A stretch of 64,000 bases of DNA from Synechococcus sp. PCC 7335 (GTDB lineage Bacteria > Cyanobacteriota > Cyanobacteriia > Phormidesmidales > Phormidesmidaceae), in NCBI RefSeq assembly GCF_000155595.1, contig NZ_DS989905.1:447040-511039 (forward strand), given 5' to 3'. The position numbers were made by a program, and so were the translations under genes. Numbering within the stretch: position 1 is the first letter of the stretch; the number at the start of each line of letters is the position of its first letter. Positions 16,923 through 26,540 of this stretch are shown here, in pieces. The notes under the pieces are model-generated. The model made no database searches. It was not told the DNA's origin and saw nothing but the letters and a program-made list of their open reading frames with translations.

Positions 16923-19553
16923 ATGAAGGTTCAAATACCACTCATTCATCAGCTTACGTTCAAGTCCAAGCTGATTCTTTTAACCCTCTTTGCTAGCATT
17001 AGCTCGGTTATTGTGATCGCGATCCTCAGCATCGGGCTAAGTCGACGGGGGCTACGCCAAGCGGCCTTTAGTCAACTGAACGTCCTGCGCTCAGAGCAAG
17101 CTGAGCAGGTTCAGAACTATTTTCAGCAACTACAAAGTCATACGCTTACTTTGTCGGCTAATCGTGCGATTGTGGTGGCAATGGTAGAGTTCAACAAAGA
17201 ATTTCGTCGGCTCGATCGTCAATTTATTCCTACCGAATGGGATGAGCCGTTGAAGCGCTACTATGAGGCAAACTATTTTCCTCGGCTATCTGACATTACG
17301 GGTAGTGAACCGCGCTTTGGGAGCTATCGACCGTCCGGCCAGGCGGCCCGCTATCTACAGCACTATTATCTTTCGCAAAATGACTATCTGGACGCTGAGA
17401 AAAATCAGCTAATCACGGCGGATGATGACAGCGAATACAGTCGCTACCATAGCGAGTTTCATCCTTTGTTGAATGATATTGCTCAGCAGTTTGGCTACGC
17501 TGATTTGTATTTGATCAATCAGAAGACGGGCGATATTGTCTACTCGGTGAACAAGCGACCCGACTACGGCACGAACTTAGAAACAGGCGCTTACCGAGAC
17601 AGCAGTTTGGCAGATTTGGTGGCTACCGTTCGGGAAAGTTCAGCACGGGGAGAAGTGGCGATCGCAGACTTTGCACCCTACGAACCCGCTAGCGGTGTGC
17701 CGTCTCTGTTTATTGCTAGCCCTATCTACAACGGGCCTTATGTGGTTGGAATTCTAGCAATTCGACTAGAGACCGATCAGATCAGCCAGCTAATGACTGA
17801 GACACTAACCGAGGACACTCCAAGCACCTCGCTTGATAGCTATCTCGTTGGCGCAGACGGTAGCTTGCGCTCAGAGCCTCAGTTTTTTAGAGATAGTCTC
17901 TCTAAAGATGATATACAAAGCTACACTCGTCGATTGCGTAGGCAAGGGGTTTCTGATGAAACGCTAGCGGCGATTACGCGGTTAGAATCGCCCGTTCTGC
18001 TGCAGCCAGTCAAAGCAGCGGCTGCTCAATCCGCAATCGGGGGAGCGACCGATACAGAAAGGCTGCAAGACTATCGTGGCGTCTCGGTGCTTAGCGCCTA
18101 TGCCCCTCTAGAGATCGAAGGACTAGACTGGGCTGTGATCAGCCAAATCGATACGGCTGAGGCCTTTGCGACACTCACCCATCTAGAGCTAGCTATCCTA
18201 GTCGCGAGTATCTTACTGATAACAGCTTTCACATTTTTGGCAATGGCCGCTGCCACGATGACCATTCAACCGGTCCGGCAGCTAAACGAGTGGGCCGATA
18301 GAGTTGTAGACGGTGACTTTGAAGCAGAGATTGATTTAGATCTAGAAGATGAGATTGGCCAGCTCACTGACACGTTGCAGATCATGGTAACTAGCCTGAG
18401 TCATCAGGTGGCTACGCTCGATCAAAAGATGGCGCAAAATGAGGTGCTGCTGACGAACCTAGTTCCCCCTGCGATCGCCAAACGCCTCAAACGGGGAGAA
18501 ACTATAATCGCCGACCAGATCAGGCAGATCACGGTGATATATGCCAATATCGTCGGTATCTCTGAACTAAGCCAAACCCTATCGCCAGAAGAGGTTACCG
18601 CACTGCTCACTAAGCTGATGCAGGCGTTTGATGATGTCGGCGAACAGCACGGAATGGAGCGGCAAAATACTCCTAGCGTCGATTATATGGCTATTTGTGG
18701 TTTGACGACTGCCCGGCTCGATCACACCAAGCGCACGGTTGATTTTGCTCTAGAGATGCTAAAGATCATTAATCTCCCTGAATTTGGTCAGTCGTTTGCT
18801 CTAGGGTTACGGCTGGCGGTGCATACTGGACCCGTAACCGCTGGCGTTGTTGGCACCAAGCGGTTTGGCTATAGCGTCTGGGGAGAATCTATCTACCTAG
18901 TAACGCGGCTCTATGCCCATGCTGCGCTTAATAGCGTTGTACTCACTGAAGCTGCCTACCAGCAAATTGCCGAAACCTACACCTGCGTAGCAGCAGGCGC
19001 TGTCGCTATTGAGAAGTTTGGCCGGGTAGAAACTTGGATACTGGCAACTCGCGAGAAGCTAGCCGTTCGTCAGGTAGAACTAGTGCAGAGATCATTTGCC
19101 AAGGTGGAGCCTATCAGTGAGCAAGTTGGCAAGTTGTTCTATGAGCATCTGTTTGAAACGCGCCCAGACTTTAAGCCTTTATTCAGTTCAACCGATATGG
19201 AGACTCAGCAGCGCAAGCTGATGATGACGCTCGCCACAGCGGTCGAAGGGTTACGCCATCCTGAGGAGATTATTAGCAAGGTACAAGCGTTAGGGCGATC
19301 ACATCAAGGCTATGGGGTCAAAGCAGAAGACTATGAGGCTATCGGTGCAACGTTACTGTGGACATTAAAAGAGAAACTAGGCGATGATTTTACGCCAGAA
19401 GTGAAGCGAGCTTGGGAAGTTGCCTTCCAGTTTTTAAGCAAAATTATGATCAATGCGGCTGCTCAGATTGAGTCGGATACTCAGGCAGGAACTGAGTTGG
19501 AAACTGAGCCAACAACTGAGCTAGAAATTGAACTAAAGGGCATAGAGGTATAG
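16923..19553 (+). CDS. Membrane receptor with degenerate class III cyclase and C-terminal globin
   Basis: The 876-residue protein has a membrane helix near 17-40, a periplasmic sensor region to about 420 (double-Cache-like, with 'YADLYLINQKTGDIVYSV'), and a second helix near 422-446. These are followed by a HAMP linker near 447-495, a class III nucleotide-cyclase domain near 530-705 and a globin near 715-850. The cyclase has lost key residues: the first metal Asp is Asn542 ('YANIVG'), the base-binding Lys is Asn582, the second metal Asp is Val586 ('SVDYMA'), the base-specifying Asp is Ser651 and the transition-state Asn is Tyr658. Only Arg662 remains. The globin keeps the proximal His794 ('LGRSHQGYGV'), so it should bind heme. 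I infer a gas- or redox-sensing scaffold without ordinary cyclase activity. The next gene follows after 4 bases. Confidence 0.85.
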   Translation: MKVQIPLIHQLTFKSKLILLTLFASISSVIVIAILSIGLSRRGLRQAAFSQLNVLRSEQAEQVQNYFQQLQSHTLTLSANRAIVVAMVEFNKEFRRLDRQFIPTEWDEPLKRYYEANYFPRLSDITGSEPRFGSYRPSGQAARYLQHYYLSQNDYLDAEKNQLITADDDSEYSRYHSEFHPLLNDIAQQFGYADLYLINQKTGDIVYSVNKRPDYGTNLETGAYRDSSLADLVATVRESSARGEVAIADFAPYEPASGVPSLFIASPIYNGPYVVGILAIRLETDQISQLMTETLTEDTPSTSLDSYLVGADGSLRSEPQFFRDSLSKDDIQSYTRRLRRQGVSDETLAAITRLESPVLLQPVKAAAAQSAIGGATDTERLQDYRGVSVLSAYAPLEIEGLDWAVISQIDTAEAFATLTHLELAILVASILLITAFTFLAMAAATMTIQPVRQLNEWADRVVDGDFEAEIDLDLEDEIGQLTDTLQIMVTSLSHQVATLDQKMAQNEVLLTNLVPPAIAKRLKRGETIIADQIRQITVIYANIVGISELSQTLSPEEVTALLTKLMQAFDDVGEQHGMERQNTPSVDYMAICGLTTARLDHTKRTVDFALEMLKIINLPEFGQSFALGLRLAVHTGPVTAGVVGTKRFGYSVWGESIYLVTRLYAHAALNSVVLTEAAYQQIAETYTCVAAGAVAIEKFGRVETWILATREKLAVRQVELVQRSFAKVEPISEQVGKLFYEHLFETRPDFKPLFSSTDMETQQRKLMMTLATAVEGLRHPEEIISKVQALGRSHQGYGVKAEDYEAIGATLLWTLKEKLGDDFTPEVKRAWEVAFQFLSKIMINAAAQIESDTQAGTELETEPTTELEIELKGIEV

Positions 19554-19557
19554 AGCA

Positions 19558-21033
19558 ATGGACCTGGCAATTGGGCCAATGGGCTGGGGATTAATTGTAG
19601 GCATACCGCTAGCAGCGATCGCTCTAAGTGAGATCATCGAGCGACTAAGGCGTCGCAAAGTTCCGCTAGCTGATGCCCTTAGGGGCTTTCGTAATGTGAC
19701 GCTGCCGCTACTTTCAGCTGTGCTGATTTTGCAATACGTCTTTCAGCTCACAGCCAATAGCCAGCCACTAAGAGTCTTGCAAACCGCTTTGTGGCTATCG
19801 TTCTTGATTAACGGACTGCACCTATTGAGCACACTATTTACCCCTAGCAGCCGACGGATCAAAGGCAAGATTCAGGTGCCTAGCCTGTATCTAATGGCCG
19901 GGCGAATTTTGGTCGTGGTGCTCTGTGCGATCTATATCCTTGCCAACATCTGGCAGATTGATCTTGCTCGCATTACCTCAGCGCTCGGCGTCGGTTCACT
20001 AGTAGTTGCCCTAGCGCTCCAAGATACCTTGAGTAACCTAGTTTCTGGTTTTTTGCTGCTACTCGATCGCCCGTTTAACGAAGGGGACTGGCTGCAGCTA
20101 GGCGACGTTGAAGCTGAAGTGCTAGAGGTCAACTGGCGATCGGTGCGTCTGCGCAACCGCGATCGCGACATCATCATCATCCCGAATGGCGAGCTGGGTA
20201 AAGCCACCATCTGCAACTACACGCTGCTTGATCTTGCCCATGCCGAAACGATAACGGTTGGCTTTTCCTACGATGATCCCCCTAACGTCGTCAAACCAGT
20301 TTTGCTAAAAGCAGTCGCAGCCACAGAAGGCGCGATGGCTTCTCCGGCGCCGGTTGTTCGCGTTGTAAACTATGGAGACTTTAGTGTTGACTATAATGTC
20401 AAGTTTTTCTTAACCGACTACCAGGGCAAAGACGACATTGCTAGTGAGCTGAGATCACATATCTACTACATGGCTAGACGTCAGGGCTTGACCATACCCT
20501 ATCCAATTGCCCTAGAGTATCAGCTAGAAGGAGCCGCCCTAGCGCCACCAGAAACTGTTGAACCCATCTTGAATATTCTAAAAGGTCTCACCTATTTCTC
20601 TTCTATCAGCCCAGATCAACTCAGCCAGCTCGCCCAAGAATCTGAGCTAGAAACCTATGGTCGGGGCGAACAGATTGTAGCAGCCGGAGATCTTGCTCCT
20701 GGCTTTTTTATTATTCAATATGGCAGCGTATCGTTATCAGCTATGAGCGACCAAGGAGAGAGCCAAGAGGTGACTAGGCTCCAAGCAGGAGATTGCTTTG
20801 GTGAGCGAGTTTTGCTTCGAACTGAACCTAGCTTAGTCACAGTCAGCGTTGTTGAAGATCTAAAGGCCGTACGAATCTCACCTTGGATGATGGCGAACAT
20901 TGCCGAGAGAAACGCTAAGTTCGCCCGCGATATCAATCAGCTCATCGATGAGCGGGTCAGAGAAGTACGCATCGCTACCCAGACGAGTAAAGATAAGACC
21001 CAAGGATATCTGAACAAGCTACTTGCTAGCTAA
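19558..21033 (+). CDS. MscS-type channel with C-terminal cyclic-nucleotide-binding-like domain
   Basis: The 491-residue protein has several N-terminal membrane helices, then the MscS pore and beta domain ('ALGVGSLVVALALQDTLSN', 'RPFNEGDWLQLGDVEAEV', 'IIIPNGELGKATICN'), and from about residue 335 a cyclic-nucleotide-binding fold. This is the bCNG layout. In the phosphate-binding cassette 'GDCFGERVLLRTEPSLVTV' Glu416 is kept, but the arginine that binds the cyclic phosphate is replaced by Ser425, so normal cAMP/cGMP binding is doubtful. It is coupled to the globin/pseudo-cyclase gene, which has also lost its catalytic residues. Regulation by protein contact instead of a diffusible nucleotide is one explanation. 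Confidence 0.88.
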   Translation: MDLAIGPMGWGLIVGIPLAAIALSEIIERLRRRKVPLADALRGFRNVTLPLLSAVLILQYVFQLTANSQPLRVLQTALWLSFLINGLHLLSTLFTPSSRRIKGKIQVPSLYLMAGRILVVVLCAIYILANIWQIDLARITSALGVGSLVVALALQDTLSNLVSGFLLLLDRPFNEGDWLQLGDVEAEVLEVNWRSVRLRNRDRDIIIIPNGELGKATICNYTLLDLAHAETITVGFSYDDPPNVVKPVLLKAVAATEGAMASPAPVVRVVNYGDFSVDYNVKFFLTDYQGKDDIASELRSHIYYMARRQGLTIPYPIALEYQLEGAALAPPETVEPILNILKGLTYFSSISPDQLSQLAQESELETYGRGEQIVAAGDLAPGFFIIQYGSVSLSAMSDQGESQEVTRLQAGDCFGERVLLRTEPSLVTVSVVEDLKAVRISPWMMANIAERNAKFARDINQLIDERVREVRIATQTSKDKTQGYLNKLLAS

Positions 21034-21103
21034 TAGGTCGTAGCAGCCTATGAACAAACTATATGAGAACGCCAGGTAAAACAGAGAATACCAAATAGAA
21101 CAA

Positions 21104-22186
21104 ATGAGCAAGCTAAAGCGTCTTTTTCAAATAGGCCCCAGTGCAAAGATCTTTAGTGCAACAATCTTTGGGGCAATGGCCTCATGGACGTTGAGCGGCT
21201 GTCAGCCATCCCCCTCTACTGACACTGTGCCTACTCGCTCAGAAGCAGCACAAAGTAGGCCCCCACTCTTAACTGCTCAAATCGATACTCCAACTGCGCT
21301 AAGCACGACAAGCGTTAGAGAAGACAATATCCTACCAGCGGTTGCGCCTTTAGGGGTGCGAGGCGATCTCATCATTGCTGGCAGTGATGCAATGGCACCA
21401 TTGGTTGAAGCTGTAGCCGAACGCTTTATCGATGAAGGGTTTTCAGGCGACTTGACGGTTGAAAGAATCAGCTTTGAAGAAGGGTTCAGCGTTTTTTGCA
21501 AGGAGGGGAAAGCCGATATCGTAATCGTGAGTAGAGCCATTGGCGCAAGCGAGCGTCAAGATTGTGCTGCGATCAATCGACGGCCTGTGGCACTAGCTGT
21601 AGGAAGTGACGCTCTAGCGATTGTTGTCGGCACGGATAATGATTTTTTGACAGTGATTACTCAAGCGGAATTAGCACAGATACTTACGGCTCAATTTTGG
21701 TCAGATGTGCGCCCCGAATGGCCAGAAAGAACAATTCGCCGAACTCTACCCGATCCTGACTCTAGCGCACTACAGCTATTTGTCAATAAAGTATTTGATG
21801 GCGATCTAGAGCCACTATTGAAAAGCTCAAACAGTGACTTTTTCAGCGAAGATGAAGATTTTCTAGCGCAGTCTTTGGCAGTCGATCCAGACGCGATCGC
21901 CTTTATCAGCTATACCTACTATGAAACTAATCGCGATCAGCTTAGGCTCGTCTCAATTAACGGCAACAGTCCGACTAGAGGCGACTATCCATTTATCCAA
22001 ACTCTCTTTCTCTACGTAGACGCAAATACGCTTCGCTCCTCTTCACCAGTCTCCATCTTCCTCAACTTTTTTCTCACCCACGTTAATGAACAGATGTCGC
22101 CGTTAGGCTACTTCTCTTTGCCTCAAAAACAGCTAGATGAGACAAAAAAAGCTTTCCTTTCTCTTTTAGACGGTACAACAAAGTAA
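21104..22186 (+). CDS. PstS-like periplasmic binding lipoprotein
   Basis: The 360-residue product starts with a lipoprotein signal ('TLSGC' lipobox, Cys at about residue 33), then a Ser/Thr-rich linker and a type II periplasmic-binding fold of the PstS kind. It begins 'IIAGSDAMAPLVEAVAERF', has the hinge block 'ADIVIVSRAIG', and carries 'AFISYTYYE' and 'LGYFSLP' near the end. The canonical phosphate-binding 'GSST' loop reads 'AGSDAMA', so the ligand may not be phosphate. No Pst permease follows. It is 70 bases after the CNB-channel gene on the same strand and may act as a sensory partner. The gene start has no strong ribosome site. Confidence 0.8.
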   Translation: MSKLKRLFQIGPSAKIFSATIFGAMASWTLSGCQPSPSTDTVPTRSEAAQSRPPLLTAQIDTPTALSTTSVREDNILPAVAPLGVRGDLIIAGSDAMAPLVEAVAERFIDEGFSGDLTVERISFEEGFSVFCKEGKADIVIVSRAIGASERQDCAAINRRPVALAVGSDALAIVVGTDNDFLTVITQAELAQILTAQFWSDVRPEWPERTIRRTLPDPDSSALQLFVNKVFDGDLEPLLKSSNSDFFSEDEDFLAQSLAVDPDAIAFISYTYYETNRDQLRLVSINGNSPTRGDYPFIQTLFLYVDANTLRSSSPVSIFLNFFLTHVNEQMSPLGYFSLPQKQLDETKKAFLSLLDGTTK

Positions 22187-22401
22187 GGCATTCTGAGGGT
22201 GCGAGCAGGGCATCTCAGAATACCAAGGAAAGGCTGCGCGGGTTTTTGAAACACAGCCAGATTGGCAGGAATACCGTCACTTCAGCACCTTTTTGCAACA
22301 CGGCCCATATTTCTACCTAATCTGTTATTCAAAGTAATTAAGTAGAATTTTCCCATCTATTTTCCATCTAGAACATAATTAGGCGGTCTCGAATTAACGA
22401 T

Positions 22402-22419
22402 AGTACCCTCGAGGGTACT
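22402..22419. promoter_or_regulatory. Perfect 18-bp palindrome, candidate operator
   Basis: AGTACCCTCGAGGGTACT is a complete palindrome centred on an XhoI-like CTCGAG core. No T-run follows on either side, which argues against a terminator. It lies about 220 bases upstream of the lipoxygenase start. Confidence 0.45.
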
Positions 22420-22598
22420 GTTCGATTTACATAAGCTTTTTTAGACTAAGATATCTGACTGAACGTATATCTGATTGAACTTTGAGGGTTTGAGATCTAA
22501 CCGAAAATATAGTCCTCGATTGAACCACGTTGCTTTGCATTCTGCTTGGTTCCCACCTCAAAATCTATGAGGAATAGCGAAGGCTGAGTAGTAAGTAA

Positions 22599-22608
22599 GG
22601 TTCTGTTG
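22599..22608 (+). repeat. IS6-like terminal repeat remnant, left of oxylipin cluster
   Basis: GGTTCTGTTG followed by ACATTTTGAAAG matches the outer end of the IS6-family terminal repeat seen at 2003 (GGTTCTGTTGCAAA on the minus strand). It is the inverted counterpart of the end at 27491-27503. Confidence 0.45.
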
Positions 22609-22638
22609 ACATTTTGAAAGTTCGACATCACTCTTTTT

Positions 22639-24897
22639 ATGGAAGCTGTCATGACTGATAAAAAACGACCCATATCGCTGAAGCAGGCGAGAGAATTGTA
22701 TCAGTATAACTACAATCATATTGAACCTATCGGGATGCAGGATGAGCTAATCGATCTAGAATTGCCATCGGATGAATGGGTCGTTAAGGCTCTCAAGGTA
22801 GGATATGCTCTGATTTTAAGTGCTGATCAGAAATCTAGAGAGGCTGACGCACAGGCTTTGAATGATAGCTTTCAATCTGGAAAGGTGGAGGATAACAGGA
22901 AAAAAATCCTAGGTAGGGCAAATAGTTTTGGGGAGCTTGGAATTAGAAAAACTGTTAAACCCTTTAGAAGTAAGTTTGAGTTACTTTTTCTAGGCTCCGT
23001 AATTGTTAATACTCTAAGTAGGGTCTTTGGAACTTGGCAATTCCTGGAGTTGATCAGGATTGCTCTGTTCAATATTCCTTCAATCCTAAAGATAACTTTC
23101 CTTATTTTGTTTGAGTGGAAAGGGGCTCCTCCGACAGTAGATGACCTCGAAAAAATTCTTAGAACCCCTTTACTAGAAGCTTTGTATAAAGAGTTTCTCG
23201 AGCAAGGTGTCCTTGGCATCGGTGAGACATTCGATAATTTTACAGCGATGCAGGATCGAGCAGAGCTGAAGAAATTGAAGCAAGAAGCCCAGCAGAGAAG
23301 TATGCGAGTCCTTAGTCTTGAGGCCATTGAGCATGAAAATGAAGAAGCTCAAAAGGAAGCAAGTAAGCGATTTAAGGATGGACCGTCCCTTTCTCATTTG
23401 CCTGAGTACTACTTTACGCAGCTTAATGAGTTTTTAGAATTGTTCCCCGACCAGAACCAGCCTGAGAATGTTAAAAACTTCCCACTGCCTGCAATTGCTG
23501 AAAACTTAGAAGATGATGAGATGTTTGCCTACATGCGCGTGGCGGGACCTAATCCCGTTTGGCTAGAGCGCGTATGTAAAAACGATCCTATTTTGACTAA
23601 GTTTCCAGTTACTGATGAACAATACCAAGCAGTCATGGGGACTAAAGATGATCTTGAAAGGGCAATTACCGAAGGCCGACTGTACGCGGTAGATTATGCG
23701 TTGTTAGAGAGTGTTATAGAAGGGGGGACTTTCGTTGATTCTACCCCTGAGCAGCCTGAACAGCAAAAGTATCTCTATGCTGCTATGGCATTGTTCGCTG
23801 TTCCAGATATTAGTCAATCCGAAGAACAGTTTCTCAGACCCATTGCTATTCAATGTGGGCAGGATCCAACGACTCACCCGATTCTTACTCCGGCATCTGG
23901 TCGGTATGCCTGGTTAGCCGCTAAAACAGCAGTGCAAATTGCTGACGCCAACATCCACGAAGCCATTACTCATCTTGCGCGTACTCATTTGTTGATCGAG
24001 CCCTTTATTGTAGCAACTCACCGCCAACTTCCAGAAGCTCATAAGGTGCATCGCTTACTGTCTCATCATTTTGAAGGGACGATCTTGATTAATTTTGGGG
24101 CCTGGAAAATCTTGGTGGCTCCTGGGCATGGGGTGAATGCTTTATTGTCCGCAACAATTGATCAGTCTCGAACTCTTGCTGTTCAGGGGTTATACATGCG
24201 AGGATTTAACGATGAGATGCTGCCTAAACGCATTGATGATAGAGGTGTTGGAGATTGTAAAGCACTACCAATTTATCCCTATCGTGATGATGGTTTAGCT
24301 TTATGGAATGCAATTCATGAGTGGGTGGATAGTTATATTCGCACTTACTATGAATCTGATAATGCAGTTGCCTCTGATGAGGCTCTGCAAAATTGGGGAG
24401 CTGAGCTTGTCTCGTTTGATGGTGGTCGTGTTAGAGACTTTGGCAATGATGGGAATGGAGCAATCACCAGCCTAGAGTATCTTGTCGATGCCCTTACTCT
24501 GATTGTTTTCACTAGTAGTGTTCAACATGCTGCGGTAAATTTTCCTCAACGAGGGATTATGAGCTTCGCCCCTGCTATGCCGACAGCAGGATACTTACCT
24601 GCTGACCAAATTCCAGGAATTGATTCTGAAGCGAAATATTGTCAGTTGCTTCCCCCTAAAGACATGGCTCGACGGCAGTTCCTGATTCTCCAAATTCTAG
24701 GTGGCGTTTACCATACTCAGTTAGGTGACTATCCTTCCAATTCTTTTGGTGCTGATGTCAAAGGTGCTCAACAGGCTTTTCAACAAGCACTAGAAGAAAT
24801 AGATAGTCGAATTGACAAGAGAAATCATGAGTTTCCTAGCAAGTTCAATTACACTTATCTCAAGTCATACAATATTCCTCAAAGTATCAATATCTAA
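22639..24897 (+). CDS. Lipoxygenase
   Basis: The 752-residue enzyme should insert O2 into polyunsaturated fatty acids to give fatty-acid hydroperoxides. All five iron ligands are present: His445 and His450 in 'HEAITHLARTH', His630 and Asn634 in 'HAAVNF', and the C-terminal Ile752. The block 'LIEPFIVATHRQLPEAHKVH' is a family hallmark. There is no recognisable PLAT/C2 lipid-binding domain. Residues 1-300 are instead a helical region with a hydrophobic patch near 135-160 that may contact membranes. ATG 22639 is used, but ATG 22651 is equally possible and neither has a strong ribosome site. It heads a three-gene set with a P450 and an epoxide-hydrolase-type enzyme, which together suggest oxylipin synthesis. 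Stereo- and regiochemistry cannot be settled from sequence. Confidence 0.92.
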   Translation: MEAVMTDKKRPISLKQARELYQYNYNHIEPIGMQDELIDLELPSDEWVVKALKVGYALILSADQKSREADAQALNDSFQSGKVEDNRKKILGRANSFGELGIRKTVKPFRSKFELLFLGSVIVNTLSRVFGTWQFLELIRIALFNIPSILKITFLILFEWKGAPPTVDDLEKILRTPLLEALYKEFLEQGVLGIGETFDNFTAMQDRAELKKLKQEAQQRSMRVLSLEAIEHENEEAQKEASKRFKDGPSLSHLPEYYFTQLNEFLELFPDQNQPENVKNFPLPAIAENLEDDEMFAYMRVAGPNPVWLERVCKNDPILTKFPVTDEQYQAVMGTKDDLERAITEGRLYAVDYALLESVIEGGTFVDSTPEQPEQQKYLYAAMALFAVPDISQSEEQFLRPIAIQCGQDPTTHPILTPASGRYAWLAAKTAVQIADANIHEAITHLARTHLLIEPFIVATHRQLPEAHKVHRLLSHHFEGTILINFGAWKILVAPGHGVNALLSATIDQSRTLAVQGLYMRGFNDEMLPKRIDDRGVGDCKALPIYPYRDDGLALWNAIHEWVDSYIRTYYESDNAVASDEALQNWGAELVSFDGGRVRDFGNDGNGAITSLEYLVDALTLIVFTSSVQHAAVNFPQRGIMSFAPAMPTAGYLPADQIPGIDSEAKYCQLLPPKDMARRQFLILQILGGVYHTQLGDYPSNSFGADVKGAQQAFQQALEEIDSRIDKRNHEFPSKFNYTYLKSYNIPQSINI

Positions 24898-24985
24898 TTG
24901 CGTTCCTGTATCAATCCTAGGCTATAAATAGTGCTGTTTTAGGCGATTGTTCGTAGTTGAAAAATGTGTAGGGAGATTAAATTCA

Positions 24986-26446
24986 ATGAGTGTCAGTCTG
25001 CATAGTTTTTTGTCAGCATCACCCTTAATGCTATTAAGTTGGTTTGGTGGAGTCGTAATTGTAGGATTGTTGCTCTCTCAAATTTTTCAACGTGGAGAGT
25101 CCGAGAGTCGGGCTTCGATATTTGAACGGTTGTTGAACGGGTTCCAGATTTGGGCGTTGCAAAATCCTAAAAACCTCTTGAGCCGATCTATGCTGCCGAT
25201 CATCAGCGTTGTTGAAGGAGGGGTGGCTAATATGCCCACATATCTCGATGCAAAACGACTCGTGTTCGGCTCTAACTTCTGTTGTGCAGGGCAGGTGGTG
25301 ATGGGCGAATTTAGTACGCTTGAAACTGCTCTAACCTCTCCCCAAGCGCGTACTTGGCGGCTAGGAACATCGCCATTGGATTCTCATGCCTCTCCTGATT
25401 TGGATACGGGAGGGCGCAACGTTTTTTTACTGTCGTTGTCTGATGCTGATGCGGGGGGGGCGGGCGACCACGAATTTTTCAGGCAGATGTTAGAGAAATG
25501 TGTTTTCAGTGCAGCCTCTAAAAAGAGACAGCAGGATGCAACTGCTCAACTACTGCTAGAGCGCTTAGCAGCGGACTATGCTGAAATGCCCCATGGTCCG
25601 GGAGAAGCCTTTTTCACTGATGACCAACGTGGGTGGATGGGATTTCTGGTGCGATACATTCACTATGTGATGCTAGGAATCGACCCGACTGATACATCAA
25701 CAGTGGAGATGCTAACTGACCTGCATTACACTAGGCAGGGTACGGTGCATTATTTCTCTGGTTTGGGAAAGGTGTTTCAGAGTCTGAACATCAATGGTCA
25801 CGGCCAGGTTTCCGAGCTTATTGAGCAGGCTGCAACAATCTACGAGCAGTCGCCAGCTTTGGTCGATTTCCCCGAAATGCCGGAAGAGGCTGGGGCGATG
25901 ACTCGACGAGAATTGGCAAAATTACTAACTGCCATTCTCAGTATTGCCGGTCTGCAAGGGCCGCTGCATCTTGGGTACACGGCAATGGGATTCCGCCCGT
26001 TGCCCGCTTATAAAGGACAGCGGACCGCTGAGATCGATCCAACGCATCATTGGGACAGCTTGGAATTGGAAGATCGAGAGTCCGTGCGACGGTTTGTGCT
26101 TGAATGCGCGCGTCTTTGGGCGCCTGTATCTGCCACTCACCGCATTGCGACTGAGCCATTCTCTGCAGTGATTGCTGGCAAAGAGCAGACCTTTCCTGCC
26201 GGCACTCTAGTTCTCATCCCGATGAGTTTGGGGCTACTCGACAGCAGCTTTTGGGGACCCACAACCTACGAGTTTGACGCTCAGCGCGAGAACCTTTGTC
26301 CCTATCACATGGGGTTTCATTCTGTGGGTGAACGCAATGCTGGGCGTATTTGTCCAGGGAAAGACCTAGCACTCGAAATGTTGGTTGATGTTCTAATCTC
26401 CGTGGGACAGGTGCGTCGGTCATCTGAGAGTGCAAACGCAAGCTGA
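24986..26446 (+). CDS. Cytochrome P450, likely fatty-acid hydroperoxide-metabolising
   Basis: The 486-residue start at ATG 24986 has GGGAGA at 24971-24976. An upstream TTG in frame is less likely. A hydrophobic N-terminal anchor is followed by a P450 core with a K-helix ExxR ('LECARLWAP') and a heme loop 'GRICPGKDLAL', in which Cys is the thiolate ligand. The I-helix region ('TAILSIAGLQGPLHLGY') lacks the acid-threonine pair that monooxygenases use to activate O2. This is typical of P450s that rearrange or cleave hydroperoxides (CYP74-like allene oxide synthases, lyases, epoxyalcohol synthases) or use peroxide. Its place directly after a lipoxygenase supports that role. No ferredoxin or reductase gene is next to it. 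Confidence 0.85.
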   Translation: MSVSLHSFLSASPLMLLSWFGGVVIVGLLLSQIFQRGESESRASIFERLLNGFQIWALQNPKNLLSRSMLPIISVVEGGVANMPTYLDAKRLVFGSNFCCAGQVVMGEFSTLETALTSPQARTWRLGTSPLDSHASPDLDTGGRNVFLLSLSDADAGGAGDHEFFRQMLEKCVFSAASKKRQQDATAQLLLERLAADYAEMPHGPGEAFFTDDQRGWMGFLVRYIHYVMLGIDPTDTSTVEMLTDLHYTRQGTVHYFSGLGKVFQSLNINGHGQVSELIEQAATIYEQSPALVDFPEMPEEAGAMTRRELAKLLTAILSIAGLQGPLHLGYTAMGFRPLPAYKGQRTAEIDPTHHWDSLELEDRESVRRFVLECARLWAPVSATHRIATEPFSAVIAGKEQTFPAGTLVLIPMSLGLLDSSFWGPTTYEFDAQRENLCPYHMGFHSVGERNAGRICPGKDLALEMLVDVLISVGQVRRSSESANAS

Positions 26447-26540
26447 CGTTCAGCGTATCGTTAAGTCCCCTCCTTTTCTTCTGTTCTTTCCTTTATCAAG
26501 GCAATCTCATCTCCAAACTTACTTGATTGGATAAATACTC

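Larger units (their letters stand above)
22187..22638. other. Intergenic region before the oxylipin cluster
   Basis: No gene seen. It holds an IS6-like end motif read on the minus strand at 22289-22305, a perfect 18-bp palindrome at 22402-22419 and a second IS6-like end at 22599-22608 just ahead of the lipoxygenase. The DNA is AT-rich compared with the neighbouring operon. Confidence 0.5.
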
